Positions 36,371 through 47,699 of a stretch of DNA of 64,000 nt are shown piece by piece. This DNA comes from Carex sylvatica (Eukaryota; Streptophyta; Magnoliopsida; Poales; Cyperaceae): the NCBI GenBank assembly GCA_964058845.1, contig CAXKVR010000107.1, positions 186,001 to 250,000 of the forward strand. The letters are read 5' to 3'. The stretch's first letter is position 1. Every line of letters starts with the position of its first letter. The notes under the pieces were generated by a model. It did no database searches and was not told the origin of the DNA. It saw nothing but the letters and a program-made list of their open reading frames with translations. Position numbers and translations under genes: made by a program.

Positions 36371-38521
36371 TAAAGTCTATATGCTTCAAGCTCCGATAAT
36401 ATCATACTCTCAATTCCGATCAGTTCTGCTTGATTTGGCTCCCTCCCCTCTCTCTCGCTCTCTTCTCTGCTCAAAAAGAAAGAAACGGAAAAAGAAAGTA
36501 TACTGATGTGTCAAATCGAAATCTAGAAAAAAAATAAGAGAGAGAGAATGGAGAGGAAAAGAAAAGAGGCGACTAGGTTGCTCAATCTCCCTTTTTTGCT
36601 CTCTCAATAATTGCTACTTGTGATTAAGCTGATTAAAGTTGTAGAGGAAAGTCTCGTAAATAATTAATTGAATGATTTTAACTTTAATTTTATACGAAAA
36701 ACAATTGCTATTTACTGACCAAACCAACAACTATAAATAATAAATTTATTTATCATACTAATAATTTATCAAATTTCTTCACAATAATTTCGAAATATAT
36801 TTTACCGTTGCAATTACAATTACAATCACATTTGTTCCGTTCATGTCTATGTCTATTTGTGAGTTGTCACTTTTTTAAATTTGAATTTTCATTCTAATCA
36901 CATCTCATCACGTATAATATGACAAATAAAGAGGTCCCAGTGAATTTATGGTGCTTTCATCAATTTCAGTGGCCATTATTGGGAAAGAAATCAACTCCAT
37001 CGGGAAGGCCCAATTAATCTGGTGAGGCCTTCAAGGTCCATCGAGAAGGCCCAATAAGAGAATAAGAAATGCGATGGGGTCAACTGAATATCAATGCAAT
37101 TTCCTGGGCTCTAGAATTGTTTATCCAACTTGGATTAGGTCGGGTTTAGTTCGGATCTCATTCAATTTATTTTATTTTCGTTTTGCTTGATTTAGTTTGA
37201 AATTTAGTACTAAATAATATTTATTTACCTCTAATTCAGATTATTTATATAATAGAACTAGGGTGTTCTTAAGTTTGCCATGTTTCCTGGTAAGTTTAGC
37301 TATGAAACCTAATATAGAATTGTACTCAAACTACGAATTTAAATTTAAACTGATCTACTTCGGATTTATGTGCTTACATGTAATTTAAAAATATATATAT
37401 ATAATTTAGTATAATTCAAGGGGTATAACAAAGAAAGTTTATAAGTTAATTTTCTTATATTTATTTTTCATTATTATTTGACGGCTTGATTTTATATTAA
37501 ATTTAGTTAAAATTTTATAAATTTTGAAGGTAAGATCATAAGTGATGTAGATCAGTTTTAATATTTAAATCCGTCATTGAAGTTAATTCGATGAATTTTG
37601 AATAAAAATGACAATTGTGCTCTTATTATCTATGATATGTCTAACAAATGCAACACCTTACTTTTGTCTACCTCTATCAAGACAAATTATGGATAAATTA
37701 CTCTGAAATTGACTTGTCACTCGCATTTTAGTCTTTTTGATCTTACTCCGAAAAAAATAATTTGTTGTAATAACTAACTAATAACATAAATATAAAATTT
37801 GAAGAGTTGACCACCATCTTTCTTTCCAAAAATATATATATATATATCTTCCTCATCTTACAAGACTTCTCCTTTTTTACCTGTTGCCTCCGCAAAAATT
37901 AGATATTACCAATTGCTCCTTGTATAGGCAAATATTTGTTCAAGTTGTCAAGAAAGCACGAGTAATATGCGTACAAGAAGAAGAAGAAAAATGCCAAAAA
38001 TGGAACAACAAAAATTACAAGCATATTAGCAATTGGAGCGTGCTAAACCACCAAGATCAGAGCAGATATAAAATATTTAAATATGCATGTAATGAGCAAT
38101 AATTGCATTCTAGTAGTTTTTTATGCACAACAAAAAGTATTGTTAATTGAAACTTGTTTCAAATATTATTTCTTCACGTATTAGATTATAGTCGAAGTAT
38201 AACTGTGAGGTTAGGAGATTATACAACAAGAAATGATGCAATTATTGATTCAAAGATCTAAATATACACGAAAAGTAGAGCAAATGAATTATAGTTGTTT
38301 AGTGTGCAAAACATTGTACAGTATCTGTTCGTAATTGCTACAAATAAATATTCATGCACGTATTAAATTGTACAATCCAGCATGGACGTACAATATATAA
38401 ATCGGCAGCAATAGCAACTTCATTTCTAAAAAAAAAAAAAAAAAATTGGAAAAAATATAACATATACAAAATATATGGACGGCATCGATCACAATTTCAA
38501 AACGTTACTCAACACTAGAGG

Positions 38522-38530
38522 CGAAAGAGG
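38522..38530. repeat. Left 9-bp target duplication of the Mutator-like element
   Basis: CGAAAGAGG, identical to 47683-47691 on the other side of the element. A 9-bp duplication is the hallmark of Mutator transposition. Confidence 0.9.
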
Positions 38531-38744
38531 CGGCCATTTTTATTAATATCCCCTCTGAAAAAGAAAATTTTAAAAATAACCCTGTAATTAATTTTTTTTT
38601 ATTCATGCCCTGACCGCCAGGCCCATGGGCGGCCCAAATTCCTAATGGGGCGCCACAGGAACGGGCGGTCCAAACATCATGTGGGGCGCCCCCCACACGG
38701 GCGGTCCAAATAACATGTGGGGCGCCCCCCCCACGGGCGGTCCA
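38531..38744 (+). repeat. Left terminal inverted repeat
   Basis: 214 bp beginning CGGCCATTTTTATTAATATC. Its inner half carries repeated GC-rich units built of GGGCGGTCCAAA and TGGGGCGCC (three spaced copies), probable transposase binding sites. Confidence 0.93.
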
Positions 38745-38755
38745 CTATGCATGCA

Positions 38756-38762
38756 TATAAAA
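38756..38762 (+). promoter_or_regulatory. Putative TATA box of the transposase gene
   Basis: TATAAAA lies 12 bp inside the left inverted repeat. A likely leader exon ends at 38847 (CGACAG/GTATTA), and a leader intron 38848-39342 would hold the 11-bp repeat array before the ATG at 39349. Confidence 0.5.
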
Positions 38763-38892
38763 TCCCATTTTTTCTCTCTCATGCTCACTCCAACCATTAT
38801 CACTCCCGGCAGCAAAAGCGAGCGAGTTTTTTGGCGAAAAGCGACAGGTATTATTTAAATTATATTTAATTATTTACTAATTAGTCAATTAA

Positions 38893-39240
38893 TGTTCGAT
38901 TACTGTACAATTACTGTAGTATTTACTGTACGATTACTGTACGATTACTGTACGATTACTGTACAATTACTGTACGATTACTGTATGATTACTGTACGAT
39001 TACTGTATGATTACTGTACGATTACTGTACGATTATTGTACAATTACTGTATGATTACTGTACAATTACTGTAGTATTTACTGTATGATTACTGTACAAT
39101 TACTGTAGTATTTACTGTATGATTACTGTAGTATTCACTGTAGTATTTGCCGTACAATTCCTATAGTATTTACTGTTCGATTACTGTACAATTTGCTGTA
39201 AAATTACTGTAGAATTATCGTTCAAATACTGTAAGTGTTG
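38893..39240 (+). repeat. 11-bp tandem array TGTACGATTAC
   Basis: About 25-30 units of TGTACGATTAC and variants (TGTACAATTAC, TGTATGATTAC), mostly on an 11-bp period. Located inside the predicted leader intron of the transposase gene. Open frames here are artefacts of the repeat. Confidence 0.9.
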
Positions 39241-39348
39241 CATTTACCTCTAGCAAGAAATTTTTATTTTTTTATTTGCCATTTATTATTGTACAATTAC
39301 TGTAATACTTATTAAATTTTTGTTTAAATATATTTTGTTAAGGAAAAG

Positions 39349-42300
39349 ATGTTAGTTGCACTGTATGTGGGCGGCAAGCTACAAAAGGGTGTAGATGGCG
39401 TGTATTACACGAAAGATGCTGCATTTGGCTTCGAGATTAATGAAAATACCACATTTCAAGAACTCAAGCATCTAATATACGAAAAGACTGCTGTAAACCC
39501 CAACAGGTATGAAATAGAATTGGCAACACGGATGATAACTCACAAAGGGGTGGGGCGGGTAGACCTTACTTTGTGAGGTTTCCAATAACAGATGCGAATT
39601 TATGGAGAGTTGTGTACACTAAATTTGAGTCTAGTGGGATCTCGGTAATGGACATATATTCAAAGAGGGTTCCCCGTGCTGGGGCTGGACCTTCTAGTGT
39701 GGCTGGGGATGGACCTTCAGGTTATGACAACCAGGGGTACCACCATCACTCTCATTATGACAACCAGGGCTACCACCATAACTCCCCTTATGACAACCCG
39801 GGGTACCACCACAACTCCCCTTATGACAACCCGGAGTACCACCACAACTCCCCTTATGACAACCCGGGGTACCACCACAACTCCCCTTATAACAACCCGG
39901 GATACCACCACAACTCTCCTTATGACAACCAGGGATACCACCACCACTCTCCTTATGCCAACCAAGGGTACCACCACAACTCTCCTGAAAATATTGAAGA
40001 TTTACCACCACCACCCAGACAGACACCCATAATCCCTAGATTTCCAACTATGCCAGAGTCAGGACCGGTACCCGTTAATCGAACTGATATTGATATTGAT
40101 GTTGATGCTATTGATGCCATACCAGAAAATGAAATGGAAACGGGAGATGAATACGAAGGGATCTGGGAATCTGATGACTTATCAGATGGCGATGCAAATG
40201 TACCAGGTTTATCCAGGGAAGAAAAATTCCCAATTAGAGGTCGGGGAAATAAGCATCCGGTCGCCACATTCAACGATACCATAGCTTTTGAAGAGGCAGA
40301 CATTAGTTATTTTGGCCCTCGTGTTGTATACAATGACGAACTTGCCCCAGGGCAACTTTATACCAACATAGATGAACTTATAAAAAAAATTTATGAGACT
40401 CATGTTCACGGCAACTGGGAATGTAAAATACACAAAAGGGATCGAACAAGGTTAGTTGTGCTATGTAAAACTCACCCGCGGTGCGAGTTTTGCCTTTTTG
40501 CAACCCCTGCAGGTGCCGGAGAAGCATGGATTATTAAGAAGTGTGAACCACCCCATACATGCAAGTCTGCATCCACTAGGACAGACCATTCACAGCTGAC
40601 GGCATCACTAATTGCCGATGCAATTGAGGAAGACATTAAGGAGGATCCATCCATGAGCATCAAGGCGGTGGCTAGAACCGTCAGACACAAATACAAATAT
40701 GTAACCCCAAAATACAACAGGCTGTGGAGAGGTCGTGAACTTGCAATTTGCAGAATATTCGGTAGTTGGAAGGATTCATACGGCTATCTGGCACCATTGC
40801 TCCAGGCCATGGCAAGTACAAATGTCGGTACTGTATATGAGATGTGGCATGGCCCCTTTTTTGATAAAGAAGGAGTGCTAATAGAGGGAGCTCAACAATT
40901 CAAGGGCATAGCATGGGCGTTTGGTGCTTGTATCCAAGCTGTGCCATACATCAGACCCGTTATCAGCATTGATGCATGCTTCATGTCTGACCGTTATGAG
41001 GGGAGGTTACTGATAGCATGTGCATATGATGCTGAGAACCAGTTGTTGCCTTTGGCCTTTGCAATTGTTCAGAAAGAGAATGGTGAGAACTGGGGATTCT
41101 TTATGCAATTTTTAAGAAGACGGGTGATTGGGGAAGAAAATTTTTTCTGTGTGATATCAGACTAGCACAAAGGAATAAAATATGTTTTTGATCGTGAAGA
41201 TTACGGTTGGTCAACGCGTACTGGGCAATGTGTGCACAGGTTGTGTATGCAACACGTTGCGGAAAACCTTTCCAAGGCAACCGGAAATGACAAGTGGGTT
41301 CTAGAAACATTTAAACAAAATTGCAGAAAGAAAAAGCCGAGAAGGGTGGTAGAGATGAGTAGAAATTTTGCAAAGGTATATATATTTCAATTGTTTACAT
41401 ATATTATTTTTGGAAGAATATTTTTTTAGTACAATTATTTACTGATATTATTTTATTTTCTGATTTTTTTAGTACATGCCAAAGGCAAATCTCTACTTAA
41501 TGAAGGTGGGCAAAAATAATCCCAGAGATCTAAACGAAGATCCAGCATACGAGAAAATATATCAATCCCATGATGGAGGTTGGCGTTGGGGAATTATGAC
41601 CACCAACGGGTCAGAGTCGCTGAATGCAGTCTTCAAGCAGAGCCGGATGTTACCTGTGGCTGCAATTATAGAAGACACATTCTACAAGTTAAATGCTTGG
41701 TTTCAAGAACGGCGTGCTAAGGCCGCAGAATTAATAAGAATGAACCAGTCATTTTCAACAAGGGTGGAGGAGAAACTAAGACAACACAGGGACAAAGGTG
41801 CAACTATGACCATGATCCCGATGGGTAATGATGGTACTGAATTCGAAGTGCAAAATCCAAATGAATACGTTCCTACCAGTCGCAAACCAGATGGCACTAT
41901 GGAGTTTGTGAAGAGGGCTTGCAAATACGTGGTTAAATTTGGAGATGCCAGGACGGTAACCTGTACATGCCAAGGCCCCCAACTAAGTCATATACCCTGT
42001 AGTCACGTGATGGCTGTATGCCGAGTGAGAAACTATTGTGAGGATCACTATGTTGCTGACATGTATCGTACCGATTACCTTGCTTCCACTTGGGGTGGAT
42101 CTTTCCATTCTTATCCCGATCAGCATGAGTGGCCTACATATGTCGGTGATAGAATACTCCCTTCAGAAGGATGGATAAGAAAAGGGCGAAGGAGACACAA
42201 GCGTGTTGTAATGACCATGGACGAGATGGGTGGTAGGCGACCGTCGGGAAATCGAGCTCGTCGTTCTGTATCCGACAGGCGCACGGCAGGTATGTTTTTT

Positions 42301-42556
42301 GTTATGTTCAGAAGCATTGCAGTTATGTTTTATTCATTTATGATTTAATTATGGTAATAACTGAATTGTATTATTATGTTCAGATGCCATAAACGCAGAA
42401 AATGAAAGAGAAAATGCTAGAGTTGTTGCTGAAGCAACTGGTAGAACACAACCCCCCACTACTGCGAGCCAAGCATCTACAAGTAATGCCGCACCTGCTG
42501 CTGGTACAAGAAAATCTAATCGTTTTTTGGGTTTATTCGGGCGTCGGGGTAGATAA
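39349..42556 (+). pseudogene. MULE transposase, inactivated
   Basis: Segments: 39349 to about 39560 (N-terminal part), about 39560-41375, 41473-42289, 42384-42556, with good GT..AG borders for the last two introns. The N-terminal frame runs to a stop at 39574-39576, but homology (GRPYFVRFPITDANLW) continues in the next frame: a one-base shift in a G-rich stretch near 39545-39560. A second break is TAG at 41163-41165, where CVISD-x-HKGI should be continuous. MULE features: the MuDR-type DNA-binding region about 40320-40570, the DDE core with ISIDACFMSDRYEGR (40958-41002) and CVISD, and the SWIM zinc finger CTCx(9)CSH at 41960-42010. At 39723-39986 an 11-residue unit is repeated eight times. 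C-terminus LGLFGRRGR. No active transposase can come from this copy unless there is readthrough plus frameshifting. Confidence 0.9.
39723..39986 (+). repeat. 33-bp minisatellite inside the transposase
   Basis: Eight in-frame units encoding YDNPGYHHNSP and close variants (YDNQGYHHHSP, YANQGYHHNSP). The block inserts a Tyr/His/Asn-rich low-complexity segment between the N-terminal and DNA-binding parts. Confidence 0.92.
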
Positions 42557-42885
42557 ACTTATTCTTTTGCTAGTGTAAACTAAGCTATGATATTTAATTG
42601 TATTGTTCAACTGTAAGTGTATTGTTGTGCTTTAATTGTATTGCTAAATTCGGAGATGGCAAGGAGGTCAAATAATATAAAAAAAGATATCATTATGCCA
42701 ACACAACCAAAGTCAAACATATAATACTACAGTCCCAAAGTCAAAGTACTACAATCATACAATCATAAATAATAAAAAAAAAAAATATCATAATGCCAAC
42801 ACAACCACAAACATATAACACAACAGTCTCAAACTCAAAATACACCAGTCAGAACTATATCACAAGTAAAAAACCCCTCCAATCA
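42557..42885. other. Spacer between convergent transposase and PMD genes
   Basis: Holds a partial duplication: about 42695-42745 and 42793-42846 share ATGCCAACACAACCA and CAAACATATAA. It presumably contains both polyadenylation regions. Confidence 0.6.
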
Positions 42886-45800
42886 TCATCGTCGTTTCCT
42901 TCCGGAGGGAGACAACCTACGAGGCGCTATTCCTTTCCCAGCCCTGTGCGGCTGCACGCGCCTCTGCGGACTCGCATCTCCTAAGTCCTCCTCCCCTATA
43001 TCCTCATCCTCCTCTCCCGTATACATGTGATGCGTACCTGTACTGGCTGTCCATGTATCAAATGGACCAGCTGACTCTGCGGGTGCCGGGCCTGTACGCA
43101 GCTCCCATGGATCTTCCTCCCAGCTTGCAGCATATGTGGCAGGAGGCGGTGTACCAAATAATGCAGAGACAAAGCCATCTGCAGGCTGAGATGTACTCCC
43201 ACCAGCCTCATAGTCGTGCTCCATCTGCACTCCATATCGTGGTCCGTGGGAGCCAAGGTCCTCAGCATCTGTATCGAACGGGGGCAGCTCATCCACGCTA
43301 AAACTGGGCTCGGCATTCCAACGAGGTGCTCCATCCTAAATTAAAATAATGTCAGTTTTGCTACAAACAAATGACTCAGCAATCAATAATATAAAACGGT
43401 AACTGACAGGCCAAGCTCTACCGGAACTCCATATTTATTTCTGTAAGCGTTCCATCCTTGCGTATTCAACACCCAGTGGTGGAACGCCCAACCAGAGTCG
43501 TCATCTACATAATTAAAAATTAAGTGAGTTACAACAAACAATTGGGCGAAAATAAAATCATTATAAAGTCTCATACTTTTAATATTAACCGGTAAATACC
43601 TGTAGGAGGTGGCGGCATATCATGAGCGTAGATGGCCTCCGGCTGATAATTCGGATTTCGTGGTGCCCTATCTATCTCCCACCAATTGATGTTCTCTCCA
43701 GAATCGCGCAGCATTCCAACGAGGCGGCCTTCAAACCCGCCTGTCTCCACAATTGGTGCAGTGTGCTCGAGCATCTGGCATCCTATGTACCGCCAAGCAT
43801 CCTTCGCCATGCACGCCAGGCTGTGTCCAACTCCTCTCACAGCTGTCAACAGCTGCACACAACATGATTATTACAAAAGTAAGTAATTAAAATTAAAATT
43901 TTTTAATTAAAGTATGTTTCAGTTGTACTTACTGCGCGAGCATTTATCGGACCCCAAGGCATGTAATTGGTAGATGAATCCATCAGTCTACGTCGAAGGA
44001 TGTCGCCATAATGGCCTGTAAGGTAGACTGACGACATGCCCCATTTCTGATACCATACGGCATATCTCAAATCTCCGGGACCAGCACCCAACGATGCAGC
44101 TGATGGCGGACTCCATAAGTGATGCTCCGGATTTCTAGCCCGGTTGTACTCCAAGATGAAGTGCTGGCTCCAATCGACTTTGCTCTTGGTGTGTGCCGTA
44201 CTGCAGGTACAATTAATTAGAAAATATGTAAATGGTGGCATTATTAAGGTGATAATGAAATTAAGTAGATACTTACTTGTGAAACTTGTCAGTATCATCC
44301 TTACCCATCAGCGGGTACTCCGGGATAAAAGCATCTAAGCCAAACTGTCGAGATACACGATCCGGGTAGTGGTACTCCACTATCCAGTAACAAATGACCG
44401 GTCCCTGATAATACCATAGTCGTATCTGCTCTGGATCTAATGTCAGTCGGCTCAGAAGGGATGCACGATAAAATGGACGATACGGAAACCAGTCGATATT
44501 CGCATCTCGGAGCATCTGGAGCTGACCTCGGACATAAGAAACTCCCCTGCCCGTCTCTTCATAACTCAGATGACAGCCCCATATGGCACCGTACGCGGGG
44601 CATCTGTCTGGGTCAGGAACTCTCCATCGGGGATGAGGTAATGGTATAACTGGTCGATTTACGGGTAGATGTGACCACGACCAATGCTGGAGCAGAAGAA
44701 GCGGTCCAAAAATCTGTCTATTCTTCACCTGAAAATTTAACTTTAAATAAGAACTCGGTTCTTCTTATCCAACCTTCAATAACAACGTATATTAATACAG
44801 ACTTACCAGACAAGCATGACACAGGCCTCTGTACAAGTGGGCGAGAACAGCTCCACCCCAGTTCCATCTCGATTCATTCTCCATATTCCTCAGCAGAGAG
44901 AGATACATAATCGGGACCGCGTCACCGCTGGAATCCTCGAACATGACGGCACCACACAAATCTAGTACGTACGCCCTAGTATACCTGCAATAGAAAATAA
45001 TCATTATAAATAATTGAGATTTGTTGATGAACTACTAACTTACTTTAAAAATTATGATGGTACCTCCTGACTGCCTCAATGTCAGTAGTCTCAGGAAATA
45101 TCTGATTCTGGAAGAAGTGAGTCCGAAGTGCCTTTAGAGAAATACAGTACCCAGAATACCGGAACTCCTCCACCTCCCCCTTCTTCTTCTTATATTTCTT
45201 CTGCAGATTTTTCGGATCACACCCTAACAACTCCGGTATCATCCTCTGCAGCTTTGGATGGTCTGAGATGCCACCTATGGGGTCGCCATCAATACGTAAA
45301 CCCCATAAGGCGCTCACATCACCAAGGGTGACTGTCATCTCCCCGACCGGGAGATGAAATGTATGGGTCTCAGGTCGCCATCTCTCTGCTAGACCATGCA
45401 TCAGAGACTGATCGATCTTACTCTGCGGCATCGTGGCAACCTGATACAACCCAAGGTTCAAGAGGTATCGCTCCATTTCTTTATTGGGAACGAACGGAAT
45501 CTCAGACCTGCGGTGCCTCACCGTAAGCATGACATCATCCTGTATTTATTATCAATTTGTCAGACTCAAATCGTGCCAATTTTTTAGTATTATTTACATT
45601 AAGTATAAAAATCACGTACCTCAAGAGATGCCAATGAGACGCGGTGCTTAACATGATGGGTCCATAGAAGAAGACTAAATGTGTCAGGATCTTGCACGCC
45701 ATCTGTAAAACCGCCCTGAGACGACGGACCCGCTCCAATCGGATCCTCAAATCCCCTACCAGTCGTATCCTCATATGACGACTGGCCCTCTCCAGTCGGA

Positions 45801-45907
45801 TCCACCGAGGATCCGCCCGCTCCAGACGGATGCACAGCATCTGGAGCCGCTCCACCTGGACCCGCTGCAAGCTCAGGTCGTACTCCCCACCGTCTAGACC
45901 TGGGCAT
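42886..45907 (-). CDS. Plant mobile domain (PMD) protein, transposon-borne
   Basis: Eight exons with GT..AG borders and matching phases: 45907-45620, 45539-45064, 44984-44807, 44728-44277, 44200-43933, 43852-43600, 43504-43404, 43335-42886. Sum 2466 nt, 821 residues without a stop. The N-terminus is Gly/Ser-rich (1-70). The PMD core follows, with hallmark stretches FHLPVGEMTVTLGDVSALWG (in exon 2), YTRAYVLDLCGAVMF, WNWGGAVLAHLYRGLCHACL, GPLLLLQHWSWSHLPV and VEYHYPDRVSRQFG. The tail is acidic (TGEEDEDIGEEDLGDA), then basic (RRLSPSGRKRR), a possible nuclear signal. Host relatives MAIN/MAIL1 act in the nucleus in transposon silencing and genome stability; the role of transposon-borne copies is unknown. 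It lies head-to-head with the right terminal repeat, which probably supplies its promoter. Exon limits are my reading of splice sites. Confidence 0.85.
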
Positions 45908-47468
45908 ACTACATTAACCAAAAAATATATATTAATAAATAACAACTTAAGAAAATCAAATTTTATTAGCAATTTTAAATAATTTCTAAATATTTTCAAC
46001 CAAATTCAAACCCTAATTCAACTGCAAATTCAAGCAATTGAAACTATACAATGGTTAATTAATAATAATAAACTCCTAATTATATGATATTAATATATTC
46101 AATGATTATACAATAAATATAATATATTATATTATTTTTATAATAATTATTAAATATATTAATAATATAACATATTAATTATATAATTAATATAAAAATT
46201 ATAAAATAAGTATTAATCATAATATACAAATTATATAATATTATAATAATAGGTATTTAATATATTAAGAATATAATATATTAATTATATAATTAATATA
46301 AAAATTATTGTCGAATTTACTTTTTAAAATTAGACTTATTGTATATGCTTGTATAAGTGTCAGACGTACAGAAATGACCCATTTTTATAACTTATAATTG
46401 TAAAATTTTAAAATTAACAAGTTACAGGCTGATGCTTATCAAATAAATACTACTGAAATTATGCTAGAATATATTAATTATTATATGAAAAAAGAAAACT
46501 ACAAAAACATACAGTATCTGTTTTATTTCCAATAAAATTGATCATTATCTTTTGCAAATCATATAATTAGATTTACATTCAAAATGCATGTAACAATTTA
46601 AATAATAAAAAAAAAATGCATGCAAAATTTTGCAATAAAATAAAAAAACAGAAAATTTACTTGAAAAAAAAAATATGAAATTTTTAGACAACTTTTGATA
46701 AATTTCAAAATAATTTGTTTTACTTGAAATTAATTTGTATCGATATAGACATGTATTTCGTCAACTAACTTCAAACATCCCTCAACCCTAAATTTTTTAA
46801 ACCATAAATCCTAACTCTAAATTTTTTAATAATTCAAGCAATTGATCCGTAATCATCCTAAAATTAAACCATAAACCCTACATTTTTAAGCAATTTACAA
46901 CCATAAACCCTAAATAACCCTATCACATCCAAAAAATTCAAACAATTTCATCATAATAATTTTACCATAATAACCATATCACATTCAATTCGACCAATCC
47001 GGACAATTCAACTAATTCGAGCAATTCAACTAATTCGAGCAATTCAACAAATTTGAAACAACTCTAATTGAACAAATTCAACCATTATCGAGCCACAATT
47101 CAACAAATTCAACAATTAAACCAATTCAATCCAAAACCCTAACCATAACCCTAAATTAAAAAACTTATTGAATCGAAAAAGAAATTACATGAGAAGCTCG
47201 GTGCAGAGGCAGTGGTAGTGCTCGGTGCAGCGGTCCTCGGTGAAGCGGCTCGGTGAAGTGGCTCGGTGAAGCACCTCGGTGAAGCGGCTCGGTGAAGCGG
47301 CTTGAGGGAAAGGAGAGAGAACAAGATGGAGAGGAGTTGGCCGGAGAGGGGAGGTGGGGGTGGGCGGGACTGGGCGGCACTGGGCGGGTTTTTTTTTTCG
47401 GTTTGGTGCGGAGCAGAAGAGGCAGAGAGGAGGAGAGGAAGGGTTCGGCTGGGATTTAATATCCCCTT
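45908..47468. other. Upstream region of the PMD gene inside the element
   Basis: Very AT-rich between 46030 and 46760 with ATAATATATTAATTATATAA-like repeats. From 46980 to 47060 ATTCGAGCAATTCAACTA-like repeats. Then a 13-15-bp repeat of GGTGAAGCGGCTC (about 47214-47305) and a GC-rich segment next to the right inverted repeat. No protein is supported; promoter and leader of the PMD gene are likely here. Confidence 0.55.
47214..47305. repeat. Short tandem repeat GGTGAAGCGGCTC
   Basis: Six or seven imperfect units of 13-15 bp close to the right terminal repeat. The Arg/Pro-rich frames across it on the minus strand are not conserved motifs. Confidence 0.8.
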
Positions 47469-47682
47469 TGGACCGCCCGTGGGGGGGGCGCCCCACATGT
47501 TATTTGGACCGCCCGTGGGGGGGGCGCCCCACATGATGTTTGGACCGCCCGTTCCTGTGGCGCCCCATTAGGAATTTGGGCCGCCCATGGGCCTGGCGGT
47601 CAGGGCATGAATAAAAAAAAATTAATTACAGGGTTATTTTTAAAATTTTCTTTTTCAGAGGGGATATTAATAAAAATGGCCG
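47469..47682 (-). repeat. Right terminal inverted repeat
   Basis: Inverse complement of 38531-38744 with only small length changes in the G/C runs. Contains the same three GC-rich units. Confidence 0.93.
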
Positions 47683-47691
47683 CGAAAGAGG
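47683..47691. repeat. Right 9-bp target duplication
   Basis: CGAAAGAGG, identical to 38522-38530. Confidence 0.9.
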
Positions 47692-47699
47692 CCAAGTCA

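Larger units (their letters stand above)
34529..38521. other. Spacer between the LysM gene and the Mutator-like element
   Basis: No gene is supported. It contains an AACGTT-rich array (35338-35880) and a 30-bp tandem repeat (36195-36370), listed separately; the rest is AT-rich. The first few hundred bases should hold the LysM gene promoter and leader. Confidence 0.55.
38531..47682. mobile_element. Mutator-like element carrying a plant mobile domain gene
   Basis: A 9152-bp element bounded by 214-bp terminal inverted repeats (38531-38744 and 47469-47682) that differ only in the length of a C run, and by a perfect 9-bp target duplication. Inside: a MULE transposase gene on + (39349-42556, inactive) and a PMD gene on - (42886-45907, apparently intact), converging on a 329-bp spacer. 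Near-identical inverted repeats point to a recent insertion. PMD genes are known to occur in both host genomes and transposons of plants; here the link to a bounded element is direct. Confidence 0.92.

Noticed and set aside
38892..39074. Frame of repeated LLYDYCTITV-type text
   Set aside because: Translation of the 11-bp array in a predicted intron.
39694..40032. Gly- and Thr-rich frames over the transposase minisatellite
   Set aside because: Alternative frames of the 33-bp repeat.
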